A DNA stretch of 64,000 nt from an uncultured Pseudomonadota bacterium. GTDB taxonomy: Bacteria > Pseudomonadota > Gammaproteobacteria > Burkholderiales > Rhodocyclaceae. A program made the position numbers and the translations under genes. The stretch spans positions 29,653 through 93,652 of the forward strand of contig CAJBDJ010000035.1 of assembly GCA_903951825.1 (NCBI GenBank), given 5' to 3'. How positions within the stretch are numbered: the first letter of the stretch is position 1; each line of letters begins with the position of its first letter. Shown here in pieces: positions 1 through 8,261 of this stretch. The notes beneath the pieces are model-generated. The model saw nothing but the letters and a program-made list of their open reading frames with translations. It made no database searches and was not told the DNA's origin.

Positions 1-357
1 GATCGGCCCCCCCCAGAGCAGCAGGGTGATGCCTTTGACGGGCGGGCGGTAGAGGACGAAGTCACCATACCGGGTGACCATGAAATCAACGATTTCCTTG
101 TCGGTCTTGCCGTCCTTGATCATGGTTCGGACTTCGTGACGGAGATCCTGTGCCAGTTCGGCATTGGAGTCGGCAATCGTCTGGTTTTGGCAAACCAGGC
201 AGCGAAGTTCCTCCGAGAGCGCCTGCAAGCGCTTCTCGGCAACTGGGTCGGCGGCCAGTGCGGCTTCCGTTGCGCTCGAGGCCAGAGCCGACGGCGCATC
301 GGCAAGGTTCGCGGCGAGGGCGAAAAAAACGCTAAAAAGCAGGGTGCGCAGGATCAT
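1..357 (-). CDS. ccmH: Cytochrome c maturation protein CcmH (partial, cut by window edge)
   Basis: CcmH is a membrane-anchored thiol oxidoreductase that works with CcmG and CcmF to keep apocytochrome c cysteines reduced and deliver them for heme attachment in the periplasm. About 119 residues are visible: an N-terminal signal/anchor rich in Leu, Phe and Ala, then the family hallmark LRCLVCQNQ with the CxxC pair, then a helical segment ending near a hydrophobic GITLLLWGG that begins the C-terminal membrane helix. The start ATG lies inside the end of ccmG (ATGA overlap), which fits translational coupling at the end of a ccm operon. The C terminus is outside the window, so a fusion to CcmI cannot be excluded. 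Confidence 0.93.
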   Translation of the reverse strand, partial: MILRTLLFSVFFALAANLADAPSALASSATEAALAADPVAEKRLQALSEELRCLVCQNQTIADSNAELAQDLRHEVRTMIKDGKTDKEIVDFMVTRYGDFVLYRPPVKGITLLLWGGPI

Positions 358-938
358 TTGTCGAGCTCCGCCAGCAGCGGCATGATTTTTTTGCCGAGGA
401 CATCGGGCGTGATTGGCCCGGTGTGCTTCATGCGGATGACACCGCCCTTGTCGATGACATAGGTTTCCGGGACGCCATAGACGCCGTAGTCAATGCCGAC
501 GCGGCCGTCGAGATCCATCACCGTCAGCGTGTAGGGATCGCCATGATCGGCCAGCCACTTGTTGGCGCGTTCGAAAGCGAGTTTTTTCTCTTCACCGGCC
601 GCCATCTTGCTCACGTCAAAGCCACCGTCGCCGCGCACTTCCTTGTAGTTGAGGCCGACCAGCGGCACGCTTCCTTTTTTGGAAAACTCGACGAGGAGAG
701 GATGCTCCTGCCGGCAGGAAACGCACCACGAGGCCCAGACGTTGAGCAGCCAGACTTTATCATGCATGTCTTTCGGGCTCAGTGTCTTGTCCGGGCTGGC
801 CAGAACGGCGAGGTTGAACGCCGGCGCCGGCTTGCCGACGAGCGGCGAAGGTACGTCACGCGGATTGAGGCCGAGACCGACGCCAAGCAGAACAACGAGA
901 GCGGCAAAGGCGCCGAGAATCCAGTAATAACGGTTCAT
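354..938 (-). CDS. ccmG: Thiol:disulfide interchange protein CcmG/DsbE
   Basis: This 194-residue periplasmic thioredoxin-like protein reduces disulfides in apocytochrome c or CcmH before heme ligation. An N-terminal membrane anchor covers about residues 5-25. The thioredoxin active site is WASWCVSC with Cys72 and Cys75, and the fold continues with a Gly-Val-Pro-Glu-Thr segment that supplies the usual cis-proline. Length is normal for CcmG (about 180-200). It sits between ccmF and ccmH in the operon and overlaps ccmH by four bases. The active-site dipeptide VS differs from the more common PT/PS of this family. Confidence 0.95.
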   Translation of the reverse strand: MNRYYWILGAFAALVVLLGVGLGLNPRDVPSPLVGKPAPAFNLAVLASPDKTLSPKDMHDKVWLLNVWASWCVSCRQEHPLLVEFSKKGSVPLVGLNYKEVRGDGGFDVSKMAAGEEKKLAFERANKWLADHGDPYTLTVMDLDGRVGIDYGVYGVPETYVIDKGGVIRMKHTGPITPDVLGKKIMPLLAELDK

Positions 939-964
939 GGGGAGATTTGAGAAGGATGAAGGAG

Positions 965-2974
965 TCAGGAGGAGGCCGAGGGGGTGGCGGGGCTTCCTGA
1001 GCGCCCCATGACCTGCTCGTGACTGCGCCTGGCGACCCGGTAGCGACGGTCAAGCATGGCCAGCAGCCCGCCCAGTGCCATCAGCACACAACCGCCCCAG
1101 ATCCAGTCGACGTAGGGTTTGTAATACACGCGCACCGCCCATTCACCCTCCGGCTTGTCGCGGTCAATCGGCTCGCCGAGCGAAACATAGACGTCACGCA
1201 GTAGGCCGGCATCGATGGCGGCTTCGGTCATCGGCATACCGGAAGAGGCGTAGCTACGCTTCTCCGGGTTCATTTTGCGAATGAATTTACCGTCGACCGC
1301 CAGATCGAACTCACCCTGAGCGGCGACATAGTTAGGCCCCTGAACAGCCTTGACGCCATTGAAGGTGAAGTGATATCCGGCGACATCGACACTGTCTCCG
1401 GGCGCCATCTTGACGTCTTTTTCATCCTGGAAGCTGGAGACCATCGTCACACCAACGACGAACACCGCAATGCCGATGTGCGCCAGATGCATACCGAAAA
1501 AGCTGCGCGGCTGTTTAAGTGCGGCGCTGAAAAAAGATTCTCCGGCACGGGTTTTGTGAACGCGGGCGACAAAATTGATCAGCGCCGTCACGACTATCCA
1601 CGCTGCTAGCAACAGGCCGAGAGCGGTCAGGGGAGTCCATTTTCCGTAAATCAGCGGGACGGCAATGGCGACGACAATTGCCACAGCGAAAGCCCAGCGC
1701 ACGGTGCGCAGGATGTCCGGAATTGAGGCGTCTTTCCATTGTGCAAAGGGGCCGATTCCCATGAGAAAGAGGAGCGGTGCCATCACCGGAACAAAAACGG
1801 CATTGAAATACGGTGGCCCGACGGAAATTTTGCCGAGCGCCAGGGCATCGACCAGCAGCGGATAGAGCGTGCCAAGCAATACTGTGCCGCAAGCGACAAC
1901 GAGCAGCACATTATTGGTCAATAACAGGGATTCCCGCGACACCAGCGCAAAACGTCCGCCGAGGCCAACTTTCGGAGCGCGCCAGGCAAACAGCGCGAGC
2001 GAGGTACCGATGACGGCAACCAGGAAGATGAGGATGAAAATCCCGCGCGTCGGATCGGTGGCAAAAGCATGTACCGAGGTCAAAACACCGGAACGGACAA
2101 GGAAGGTACCGAGCAACGACAGTGAAAAGGCAGAAATCGCCAGTAACACCGTCCAGTTTTTGAAGCTGCCGCGCTTTTCGGTGACGGCCAGCGAATGCAA
2201 GAGCGCCGTGCCGACCAGCCAGGGCATGAAAGAGGCGTTTTCGACCGGATCCCAGAACCACCAGCCACCCCAGCCCAACTCGTAATAAGCCCACCATGAT
2301 CCCATGGCGATCCCGAGGGTCAGGAACCCCCAGGCGGCGGTCGTCCACGGCCGCGACCAGCGCGCCCAGGCGGCGTCAAGCTGGCCAGAGAGCAGCGCGG
2401 CAATGGCGAAGGCGAAGGCCACCGAGAAGCCGACATAGCCCATGTAGAGTAGCGGCGGGTGGATAATCAGACCGAAATCCTGTAACAGCGGGTTAAGGTC
2501 GCGCCCTTCGGCCGCTGCCGGCAACAAACGGTCAAAAGGATTGGAGGTAAACAGGACAAACAGCAGGAAGCCAAAGGCAACCAGGCCCAGCGTGCCAAGC
2601 ACCCGGGCGACCATCGCGTCCGGCAACTGGCTGGAGAGCATGCGCACGGCGAAAGCCCACCAGGCGAGCATCAACATCCATAGCAACAGGGAACCTTCGT
2701 GCCCCCCCCAAACGGCGGCGACGCGATATTGCAGCGGCAACAAGGAATTTGAGTGCTGAGCCACATAAACCACGGAAAAGTCGTTATTGACGAAAGCGTG
2801 TGTCAGACAGGCGAAGGAGAAGGTAATCGCCAGCGCCAGTGCCGTCGCCGCCGGGCGCGCCAGGGCGATCCAGTTTTGACGGTTTTGCTGGGCGCCGATC
2901 AACGGCAAGGTGCCGAGAACGAGCGCAATGACAGCAGCGAGGATGAGTGCGAAATTACCAAGTTCGGGGATCAT
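965..2974 (-). CDS. ccmF: Cytochrome c heme lyase subunit CcmF
   Basis: CcmF (669 residues) is the polytopic membrane subunit of the heme lyase that joins heme, handed over by CcmE, to apocytochrome c. The protein is mostly hydrophobic helices. It shows the WGGHEGS motif near residue 90 and the tryptophan-rich WWFWDPVENAS motif of the heme-handling family around residue 235. A soluble periplasmic segment precedes the last helix near the C terminus. It lies directly downstream of ccmE (2 bases apart) and 26 bases before ccmG, the standard ccm order. Length is typical. Confidence 0.97.
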   Translation of the reverse strand: MIPELGNFALILAAVIALVLGTLPLIGAQQNRQNWIALARPAATALALAITFSFACLTHAFVNNDFSVVYVAQHSNSLLPLQYRVAAVWGGHEGSLLLWMLMLAWWAFAVRMLSSQLPDAMVARVLGTLGLVAFGFLLFVLFTSNPFDRLLPAAAEGRDLNPLLQDFGLIIHPPLLYMGYVGFSVAFAFAIAALLSGQLDAAWARWSRPWTTAAWGFLTLGIAMGSWWAYYELGWGGWWFWDPVENASFMPWLVGTALLHSLAVTEKRGSFKNWTVLLAISAFSLSLLGTFLVRSGVLTSVHAFATDPTRGIFILIFLVAVIGTSLALFAWRAPKVGLGGRFALVSRESLLLTNNVLLVVACGTVLLGTLYPLLVDALALGKISVGPPYFNAVFVPVMAPLLFLMGIGPFAQWKDASIPDILRTVRWAFAVAIVVAIAVPLIYGKWTPLTALGLLLAAWIVVTALINFVARVHKTRAGESFFSAALKQPRSFFGMHLAHIGIAVFVVGVTMVSSFQDEKDVKMAPGDSVDVAGYHFTFNGVKAVQGPNYVAAQGEFDLAVDGKFIRKMNPEKRSYASSGMPMTEAAIDAGLLRDVYVSLGEPIDRDKPEGEWAVRVYYKPYVDWIWGGCVLMALGGLLAMLDRRYRVARRSHEQVMGRSGSPATPSASS

Positions 2975-2976
2975 GC

Positions 2977-3462
2977 TTAGTAGCTCGCTTTCGGTTGTTC
3001 AGCGGCGGAGGACGGCGAAACGTGTTTGCCGGCGGCGCGTTCCTGCGCATCATTGAGCGCTTTGGCGGCTTCCGGCGGCATGTAGTTTTCATCGTGTTTG
3101 GCCAGTACCTCGCTGGCGCTGAAGGTACCTTCAGGGGTCAGCTTGCCTTGGGCGACGGCGCCTTTGCCCTCCTTGAAGAGGTCGGGGAGAATCCCCTTGT
3201 AATTCACTGGAATATCTTTTTCGGTGTCGGTAATGATGAAGGCAATCGTCACGCCGTCTGCCTGACGCTGAATGCTGCCCTCTTTGACCAGGCCACCGAT
3301 GCGGAACAATTTATCCTTCGGTGCCTTGCCGGCGGCCACATCGGTCGGCGTGATGTAAAGCGCGATATTGCTGTTCAAGGCATTCAAGACAAGTGCGGCA
3401 ATGACGCCGATGAGTGCCAGCGCACCGGCGATCAGGGCGAGTTTCTTGTGACGGGATTTCAT
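2977..3462 (-). CDS. ccmE: Heme chaperone CcmE
   Basis: CcmE (161 residues) is anchored to the inner membrane by one N-terminal helix (about residues 8-28) and carries heme in the periplasm between CcmC and CcmF. The OB-fold body contains [11 protein letters not shown], and the heme-binding histidine is His123 in [10 protein letters not shown] with Tyr127 four residues on, the expected HxxxY arrangement. Its start codon overlaps the ccmD stop (ATGA), so it is probably translationally coupled. Length and order are normal. Confidence 0.97.
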   Translation of the reverse strand: MKSRHKKLALIAGALALIGVIAALVLNALNSNIALYITPTDVAAGKAPKDKLFRIGGLVKEGSIQRQADGVTIAFIITDTEKDIPVNYKGILPDLFKEGKGAVAQGKLTPEGTFSASEVLAKHDENYMPPEAAKALNDAQERAAGKHVSPSSAAEQPKASY

Positions 3463-3647
3463 TGAGCGGCATTCCTGGTTTCAGCGCGCAACTGGCGCTG
3501 CAAGCGAATAATTGTCGCGCTTCGATTGCGGCGAATGGTAATCGGTTCAATCGCCATGACGAATGCCGTTACACCGAACGAACCCCAGACATACAAGCCA
3601 TAGCCACCCATGGCGAGAAAGTCCGAAAAACTTGCCCAATGGATCAT
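3459..3647 (-). CDS. ccmD: Heme exporter accessory protein CcmD
   Basis: CcmD is a 62-residue membrane peptide that associates with CcmABC and helps release holo-CcmE. The sequence begins [21 protein letters not shown], the typical Gly-Tyr-rich start, followed by one helix and a basic tail. A longer in-frame reading exists upstream, but the ATG at 3647 gives the right size and overlaps the ccmC stop as ATGA; the end overlaps the ccmE start in the same way. It is easily missed because it is short. Confidence 0.93.
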   Translation of the reverse strand: MIHWASFSDFLAMGGYGLYVWGSFGVTAFVMAIEPITIRRNRSATIIRLQRQLRAETRNAAQ

Positions 3648-4390
3648 TTTTCGTCTCCGGCGATTAATTTCTTGACCCAGTCGGTGTGCCGTTCGCGTTC
3701 CAACATGATCGTCCGCACGCGCATCAAGGCCATGGCGATCGAATACATCCAGAAGCACATCGCCATCAGCAACATCCCCCAAAGCATGGTGGTGGCCATT
3801 GAGGACTTGGCAAGATTGACACTCGACCCCTGATGCAGCGTGTTCCACCATTTGACCGAAAAATAAATGATCGGGATATTGACCACGCCGACCAGCAGCA
3901 AAAGCCCTCCGGCCTTGTCGGCGCGGCGAACATCGTCAATGGCGGCGGTCAGAGCCATGTAGCCGATATAGAGAAAGAGCAGGATCAGCTCGGAAGTCAG
4001 GCGTGCATCCCAAACCCACCAGGCGCCCCACATCGGCTTGCCCCAGAGCGCTCCCGTCCATAATGAGAGGAAGGCCATCAAGGCACCGGTCGGCGCCAGC
4101 GCCTGCGCCATCATCCCCGAGAGGCGGGTATTAAAGGCGAGGCCGATGGCCGCCCAGAAGGCCATGACGAGGTAAATGAACATCGACATCCAGGAGGCCG
4201 GGACGTGAATAAAAATAATCCGGTAGCCCTCGCCTTGCTGAAAATCGGTGGGTGCGACCAGCATTCCGAGCCAGAGACCGGCGATCCCGAAGAGTGCCGA
4301 AACGGCGACAAAATAGGGAATCATCGCGCCGGCGAGCGGGTAAAACGTTGCCGGCGAGGAAAAACGGTAAAGGTTGAAGCGATCGGTCAT
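3644..4390 (-). CDS. ccmC: Heme transporter subunit CcmC
   Basis: CcmC (248 residues) is an integral membrane protein that loads heme onto CcmE. It belongs to the same heme-handling family as CcmF and carries the tryptophan motif WGAWWVWDARLTSE around residue 126, with flanking conserved histidines and six predicted membrane helices. The start overlaps the end of ccmB by four bases. Length agrees with the family (about 245). Confidence 0.96.
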   Translation of the reverse strand: MTDRFNLYRFSSPATFYPLAGAMIPYFVAVSALFGIAGLWLGMLVAPTDFQQGEGYRIIFIHVPASWMSMFIYLVMAFWAAIGLAFNTRLSGMMAQALAPTGALMAFLSLWTGALWGKPMWGAWWVWDARLTSELILLFLYIGYMALTAAIDDVRRADKAGGLLLLVGVVNIPIIYFSVKWWNTLHQGSSVNLAKSSMATTMLWGMLLMAMCFWMYSIAMALMRVRTIMLERERHTDWVKKLIAGDEK

Positions 4391-5055
4391 TCGAGGGCAA
4401 TCTTCAGAGCGGCGGCAGCTGCCCAGGGGGCAAAGCCGATTGAGGCAAAAGTAAGTGCGGCAAGCAGGGACAAGTGACCTTCTCCCCCGAGTCCGGTCAC
4501 CGTGGCATCGACTGCGCCGGCGCCGAATATTAGCACCGGAATGTAGAGCGGGAGAACCAGCAGGGAAATCAAGACGCCGCCGCCGCGCAAACCGAGGGTC
4601 AGCGCCGCGCCGATGGCGCCGATCCCGGAAAGCGCGGGGGTGCCGATCAGGATCGACAGGGTAACGGCCAGCAGCGCTTCAGTCGACAAGTCAAACTGCA
4701 GCCCGAGTACCGGCGCGATCAGGGCAAGCGGCAGTCCGGAAACCAGCCAGTGAGCAATCACTTTCCCGGTAACAACCAGACCAAGAGGGTGTGGAGCAAG
4801 CGCAAGCTGCTCGAGGGTGCCGTCGCGATGATCGTCGGCAAACAGGCGCGGCAGCGAGAGCATGGTCGCCAATAGCGCCGCGACCCACAAGACGCCCGGG
4901 GCGAGTTTGCGCAGCAAATCGGCTTCGGGACCAATGCCGAGCGGGAAGAGGCTGACGACGATGATGAAAAAGAAAATCGCCGAGACCATATCAGCTTGCC
5001 GGCGCATGGCAAGTTTGAGATCGCGTTTGATGACTGCGGCAATGAGTGTCAGCAT
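4387..5055 (-). CDS. ccmB: Heme exporter permease subunit CcmB
   Basis: CcmB is the membrane subunit paired with the ATPase CcmA. Starting at the ATG at 5055 gives 222 residues, the usual CcmB length, and leaves 13 bases after ccmA; an in-frame ATG at 5088 would overlap ccmA and add 11 residues of no family character. The protein begins MLTLIAAVIKRDLKLAMRR and continues with about six hydrophobic helices including a PLGIGPE loop. The end overlaps the ccmC start. Position between ccmA and ccmC supports the assignment. Confidence 0.94.
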   Translation of the reverse strand: MLTLIAAVIKRDLKLAMRRQADMVSAIFFFIIVVSLFPLGIGPEADLLRKLAPGVLWVAALLATMLSLPRLFADDHRDGTLEQLALAPHPLGLVVTGKVIAHWLVSGLPLALIAPVLGLQFDLSTEALLAVTLSILIGTPALSGIGAIGAALTLGLRGGGVLISLLVLPLYIPVLIFGAGAVDATVTGLGGEGHLSLLAALTFASIGFAPWAAAAALKIALE

Positions 5056-5068
5056 CAGGAGCTTGTCA

Positions 5069-5677
5069 TCAGCCGAGCCGCAACTCACGCAGGGCGCCGG
5101 CCGCGATGTCCACCCGCTGGTGTGTTGTCATCACCGCCAGTCCGCCGCGCTGCAGATGGGCGGAAATGATGCCCGCAAGCCAATCGACGGCAGCGCTGTC
5201 GAGGGCGACGAAAGGCTCGTCGAGAATCCACAACGGACGTTTTTCGTTGACCAGTCGCGCCAGCGCTACCCGCCGTTTCTGGCCTTGCGAGAGATATTTG
5301 CAAGCGAGATCTTCGCGCCCGGCGAGGCCGACTTGTTCAAGCGCGGCGAGCGCCTCAACCTCGCTGAGCCTCGCGTCCGCCAGACGTGCGCCGGCGAGCA
5401 GATTTTCGAGCGGCGTCAGCTCTTCCTTGATCGCGTTGAGATGGCCGAGATAACACAGGTCGGCGCGGTAATCATCGCTCTTGATCGCTGCGCCCCGCCA
5501 GCGAATAGTTCCCGACTCGGGCGGCAGGAGGCCAATCAACATACGCAACAGACTGGTTTTCCCAGAACCGTTTTTGCCCTGCAAATAAAGCAACTCACCG
5601 GCCGCCAGCGTGAAGCCGATGCCGGCAAACAGGCGCCGTTCACCGCGTACACATTCCAGATTGTCAGCTTCGAGCAT
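5069..5677 (-). CDS. ccmA: Heme exporter ATP-binding protein CcmA
   Basis: CcmA (202 residues) is a short ABC ATPase that uses ATP to release holo-CcmE from CcmC. Walker A is GKNGSGKTS (34-42), the ABC signature is LSQGQKRR (129-136), Walker B is LWILDEP (149-155), and a TTHQ switch histidine follows. It is the first gene of the ccm operon. A sigma-70-like promoter lies about 45-75 bases upstream on the minus strand (see 5724-5751). Confidence 0.96.
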   Translation of the reverse strand: MLEADNLECVRGERRLFAGIGFTLAAGELLYLQGKNGSGKTSLLRMLIGLLPPESGTIRWRGAAIKSDDYRADLCYLGHLNAIKEELTPLENLLAGARLADARLSEVEALAALEQVGLAGREDLACKYLSQGQKRRVALARLVNEKRPLWILDEPFVALDSAAVDWLAGIISAHLQRGGLAVMTTHQRVDIAAGALRELRLG

Positions 5678-5723
5678 GAGGTAAGTAAATCGAGATGAAC
5701 CAGCGGCAAATTGTGAGGCGACA

Positions 5724-5751
5724 AGTGTAGCGGCAGATTAATGAGAGTCAA
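5724..5751 (-). promoter_or_regulatory. Putative sigma-70 promoter of the ccm operon
   Basis: On the minus strand TTGACT (plus 5746-5751) is followed after 16 bases by TACACT (plus 5724-5729). This matches -35 at 5 of 6 and -10 at 4 of 6 positions. The predicted start near 5717 leaves a leader of about 40 bases before ccmA. Pattern match only. Confidence 0.45.
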
Positions 5752-5822
5752 ATAAAGCGCCCTTTGTTGCACGCCTGTGCGCCTGTCTGGACAGGCAGCG
5801 CGAGCGCGATTAGTCTGCGCCG

Positions 5823-5930
5823 ATGCGCGCTGAAAAATCACTTCATGGGCTCAAGCCAGGGAACCGGTTTGGGCGCACTGCTGGCCGGCGGGTTGGCGAC
5901 CGCATCGCGGACAACGAGGTTGATGCATGA
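5823..5930 (+). CDS. Possible 35-residue leader ORF before hupK
   Basis: An ATG at 5823 opens a 35-codon frame (begins MRAEKSLHGLKPGNR) whose TGA overlaps the hupK start codon as ATGA, the same coupling used throughout this operon. No good ribosome binding site precedes it and I recognise no family. It could be a leader peptide, the tail of a lost upstream gene, or chance. Confidence 0.2.
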   Translation: MRAEKSLHGLKPGNRFGRTAGRRVGDRIADNEVDA

Positions 5931-6871
5931 GTGCGGACGGTCATTTGGCAATCAACGCCTGTTTTGCCAAGGGGCAGATTTCGAAGCTCTCGGTGACGCT
6001 GGACAGGCCGGCAGTGGCCCGCCTGTTCATTGGCAAGACCGCTGCAGCGGTGATCGCGACGGTGCCGGTGTTGTACTCCCTGTGCAGCCGCGCACAGGGG
6101 CTTGCGGCGCGCGCCGCGTTTGCTGCCGCGACGGGCGAACCAGTGCCTGAACCGGATAATCGCGCCTTGTGGCTGGAGTTCCTGCACGAAAACCTCTGGC
6201 GCCTGCTGCTTGACTGGCCGCTGGCCTTGGGCTTGCCGTCGGCAAAGGACGAGTTCGTGGCGTGGCGGGCGCAACGTGGAGGAGAACAATGCATTCCGCT
6301 GACGCGCACGCTGGTGCACGGGCAACTGCACTCTCTGGTAGAAAAATGTCTCGACCAACTGCTTGAGTATCATCAACCGCAAGCACTGCGGCAGGCAGCG
6401 CAAGGTGGCGCGGAAGAGTCTCAGGCAGCGGCGATTTTGTCGATCCCGGCGCCCGACGACTGGCTGGCTCACTGGCGCGGAGAACTCACGACATCGCCGG
6501 CTTTGCGGCGCCCGACATCGCCGGCGGCTGCCTTGCGCCAGCGCCTCGCCGAGGTGACGACGGCGACCACTGCGCTGGCTGCAGGCGCGCCCTACCCACT
6601 GGCGGCGGCGGGCGGCAGCGGGTGGGGCGTCGGGCAAGCCTTGACCGCACGCGGCGTGCTGACTCATGCCGTGCAGCTTGCCGGCGGGCGGGTCAGTAAT
6701 TATCAGGTGTGGGCGCCGACCGATTTCCATTTCAGCGATGCCGGCGGTTTGCAAGCGCTTACTGATGGTGTGACATTTGCCACGCCGGCAGCGGCGCGTG
6801 CGGCCTTGCACCTGGCTGTATTGGCGCTCGATCCTTGCCTGCCTTACGAAGTGGAGCTACGAGATGCATGA
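5927..6871 (+). CDS. hupK: Hydrogenase maturation protein HupK/HoxV (large-subunit-like scaffold)
   Basis: The 314-residue product resembles a degenerate [NiFe]-hydrogenase large subunit. The C terminus reads ALDPCLPYEVEL, matching the family's DPCL end but lacking the full nickel-binding CxxCxxH. HupK/HoxV proteins are known as scaffolds that help assemble the Fe(CN)2CO group before transfer to the large subunit. It starts with ATG coupled to a short upstream frame and overlaps hypA by eight bases. First recognisable gene of a maturation operon. The assignment rests on the C-terminal motif and neighbourhood, as the rest is poorly conserved. Confidence 0.8.
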   Translation: MSADGHLAINACFAKGQISKLSVTLDRPAVARLFIGKTAAAVIATVPVLYSLCSRAQGLAARAAFAAATGEPVPEPDNRALWLEFLHENLWRLLLDWPLALGLPSAKDEFVAWRAQRGGEQCIPLTRTLVHGQLHSLVEKCLDQLLEYHQPQALRQAAQGGAEESQAAAILSIPAPDDWLAHWRGELTTSPALRRPTSPAAALRQRLAEVTTATTALAAGAPYPLAAAGGSGWGVGQALTARGVLTHAVQLAGGRVSNYQVWAPTDFHFSDAGGLQALTDGVTFATPAAARAALHLAVLALDPCLPYEVELRDA

Positions 6872-7205
6872 AATGTCCTTGGCCGAAGGCGTGCTGCAAC
6901 TGGTCGAAGAAACGGCACGCCGCGAGGCGGCGACGCGGGTCAAAACGGTGGTTCTGGAAATCGGCCGGATGTCTTCGGTTGAGCCGGAAGCTTTGCGTTT
7001 TTGCTTTGATTCAGTCACGCTTGGCAGCATCGCCCAAGGGGCGGAGCTTGAGGTTGTGATGGTGGCGGGCAGTGGCTGGTGCATGGTTTGTGCGCAAACG
7101 GTGGCGCTGAACGCGCGTTTCGAGGCTTGTCCGAATTGCGGCAGTTACCAGGTTCAGGCCGTCAGCGGCACGGAAATGCGGGTCAAGGAAATCGAAATCG
7201 AATAA
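6864..7205 (+). CDS. hypA: Hydrogenase nickel incorporation protein HypA
   Basis: HypA (113 residues) delivers nickel to the hydrogenase large subunit together with HypB. The start is set by the invariant MHE (His2 is the nickel ligand): MHEMSLAEGVLQLVEE. A zinc site is formed by CMVC and CPNC near residues 73-92. A longer in-frame reading upstream lies inside hupK and is rejected. The gene overlaps hupK by eight bases and ends 18 bases before hypB. Confidence 0.96.
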   Translation: MHEMSLAEGVLQLVEETARREAATRVKTVVLEIGRMSSVEPEALRFCFDSVTLGSIAQGAELEVVMVAGSGWCMVCAQTVALNARFEACPNCGSYQVQAVSGTEMRVKEIEIE

Positions 7206-7223
7206 TCATCAAGGAGATGGACG

Positions 7224-8261
7224 ATGTGTACGGTGTGTGGTTGTGGCGCGGGCGAAACGCGTATCGAAGGGGATGGTCATGCCCATCCGCATGTTCATGA
7301 AGACGGCACCGTGCATTCCCACGCCCATGCCCACGGCGGCGATCATCAGCACCCTCATGACGCACTGCCGGTGGCCGCCCACGAGCATCGCCATCACCAT
7401 GCCGACGGCAGCGTACATGCGCACAGCCATGGGCATCAGGGCGAGCACGCTCATCCTCACGAGCCGCCGGCGGCCGCCGATCTCGATTACGGCAACAGCC
7501 CGGCACGCGCCCATGTGCCCGGTTTGTCGCCATCGCGCATGGTGCAGATCGAGCAGGACATCCTGGCCAAAAACAATGCCTACGCTATCGCCAATCGCGC
7601 CCACTTTGACGAGCTCGGCATTTTTGCGCTGAATCTGGTATCGAGTCCCGGTTCGGGAAAAACCACCCTGCTGGTGAAAACCATCGAACAACTCAAGGCG
7701 ACGAGGGCGATCAGTGTCGTCGAGGGCGACCAGCAAACCTCAAACGATGCCGAGCGCATCCGCGCGACCGGCGTCGCGGCGCTGCAAATCAATACCGGCA
7801 AGGGCTGTCATCTTGACGCCCACATGGTCGGCCAGGCCATTGAAAGGCTCAGGCCAGCCGATGAGTCGCTGTTTTTGATCGAAAACGTCGGCAACCTGGT
7901 GTGCCCGGCGGCTTTCGATCTCGGCGAGAGGCACAAGGTCGCCATCCTCTCGGTGACCGAGGGCGAGGACAAGCCGCTCAAATACCCGGACATGTTTGCG
8001 GCGGCCGATGTCATGCTGCTCAACAAGTGCGACTTGCTGCCGCATCTCGATTTTGATGTTGACCTTGCCGAAGCCAATGCCCGACAGGTCAATCCGCATC
8101 TGACGATTTTTCGCGTTTCAGCACGCAGCGGCGAGGGTCTGTCGGCCTGGGTGGCGTGGATTCAGGCAGGCCTCGAAGCACAACGCGACAAGCGTGCCGC
8201 GACGGTCGCCGGACTCAAGGCACGCATCGCCGAACTGGAGCGCAAGCTCGCCGCCCAATGA
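7224..8261 (+). CDS. hypB: Hydrogenase nickel incorporation GTPase HypB
   Basis: HypB (345 residues) is the GTPase that stores and inserts nickel with HypA. It begins MCTVCGCG, the high-affinity nickel site, followed by a histidine-rich stretch (23 His among residues 19-79) that can bind several metal ions. The G-domain has Walker [10 protein letters not shown] (140-148), a metal-binding region between switches, and NKCD. The longer-than-usual size comes from the His-rich segment. An AGGAG ribosome site precedes the ATG; the stop overlaps the hypF start. Confidence 0.97.
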   Translation: MCTVCGCGAGETRIEGDGHAHPHVHEDGTVHSHAHAHGGDHQHPHDALPVAAHEHRHHHADGSVHAHSHGHQGEHAHPHEPPAAADLDYGNSPARAHVPGLSPSRMVQIEQDILAKNNAYAIANRAHFDELGIFALNLVSSPGSGKTTLLVKTIEQLKATRAISVVEGDQQTSNDAERIRATGVAALQINTGKGCHLDAHMVGQAIERLRPADESLFLIENVGNLVCPAAFDLGERHKVAILSVTEGEDKPLKYPDMFAAADVMLLNKCDLLPHLDFDVDLAEANARQVNPHLTIFRVSARSGEGLSAWVAWIQAGLEAQRDKRAATVAGLKARIAELERKLAAQ

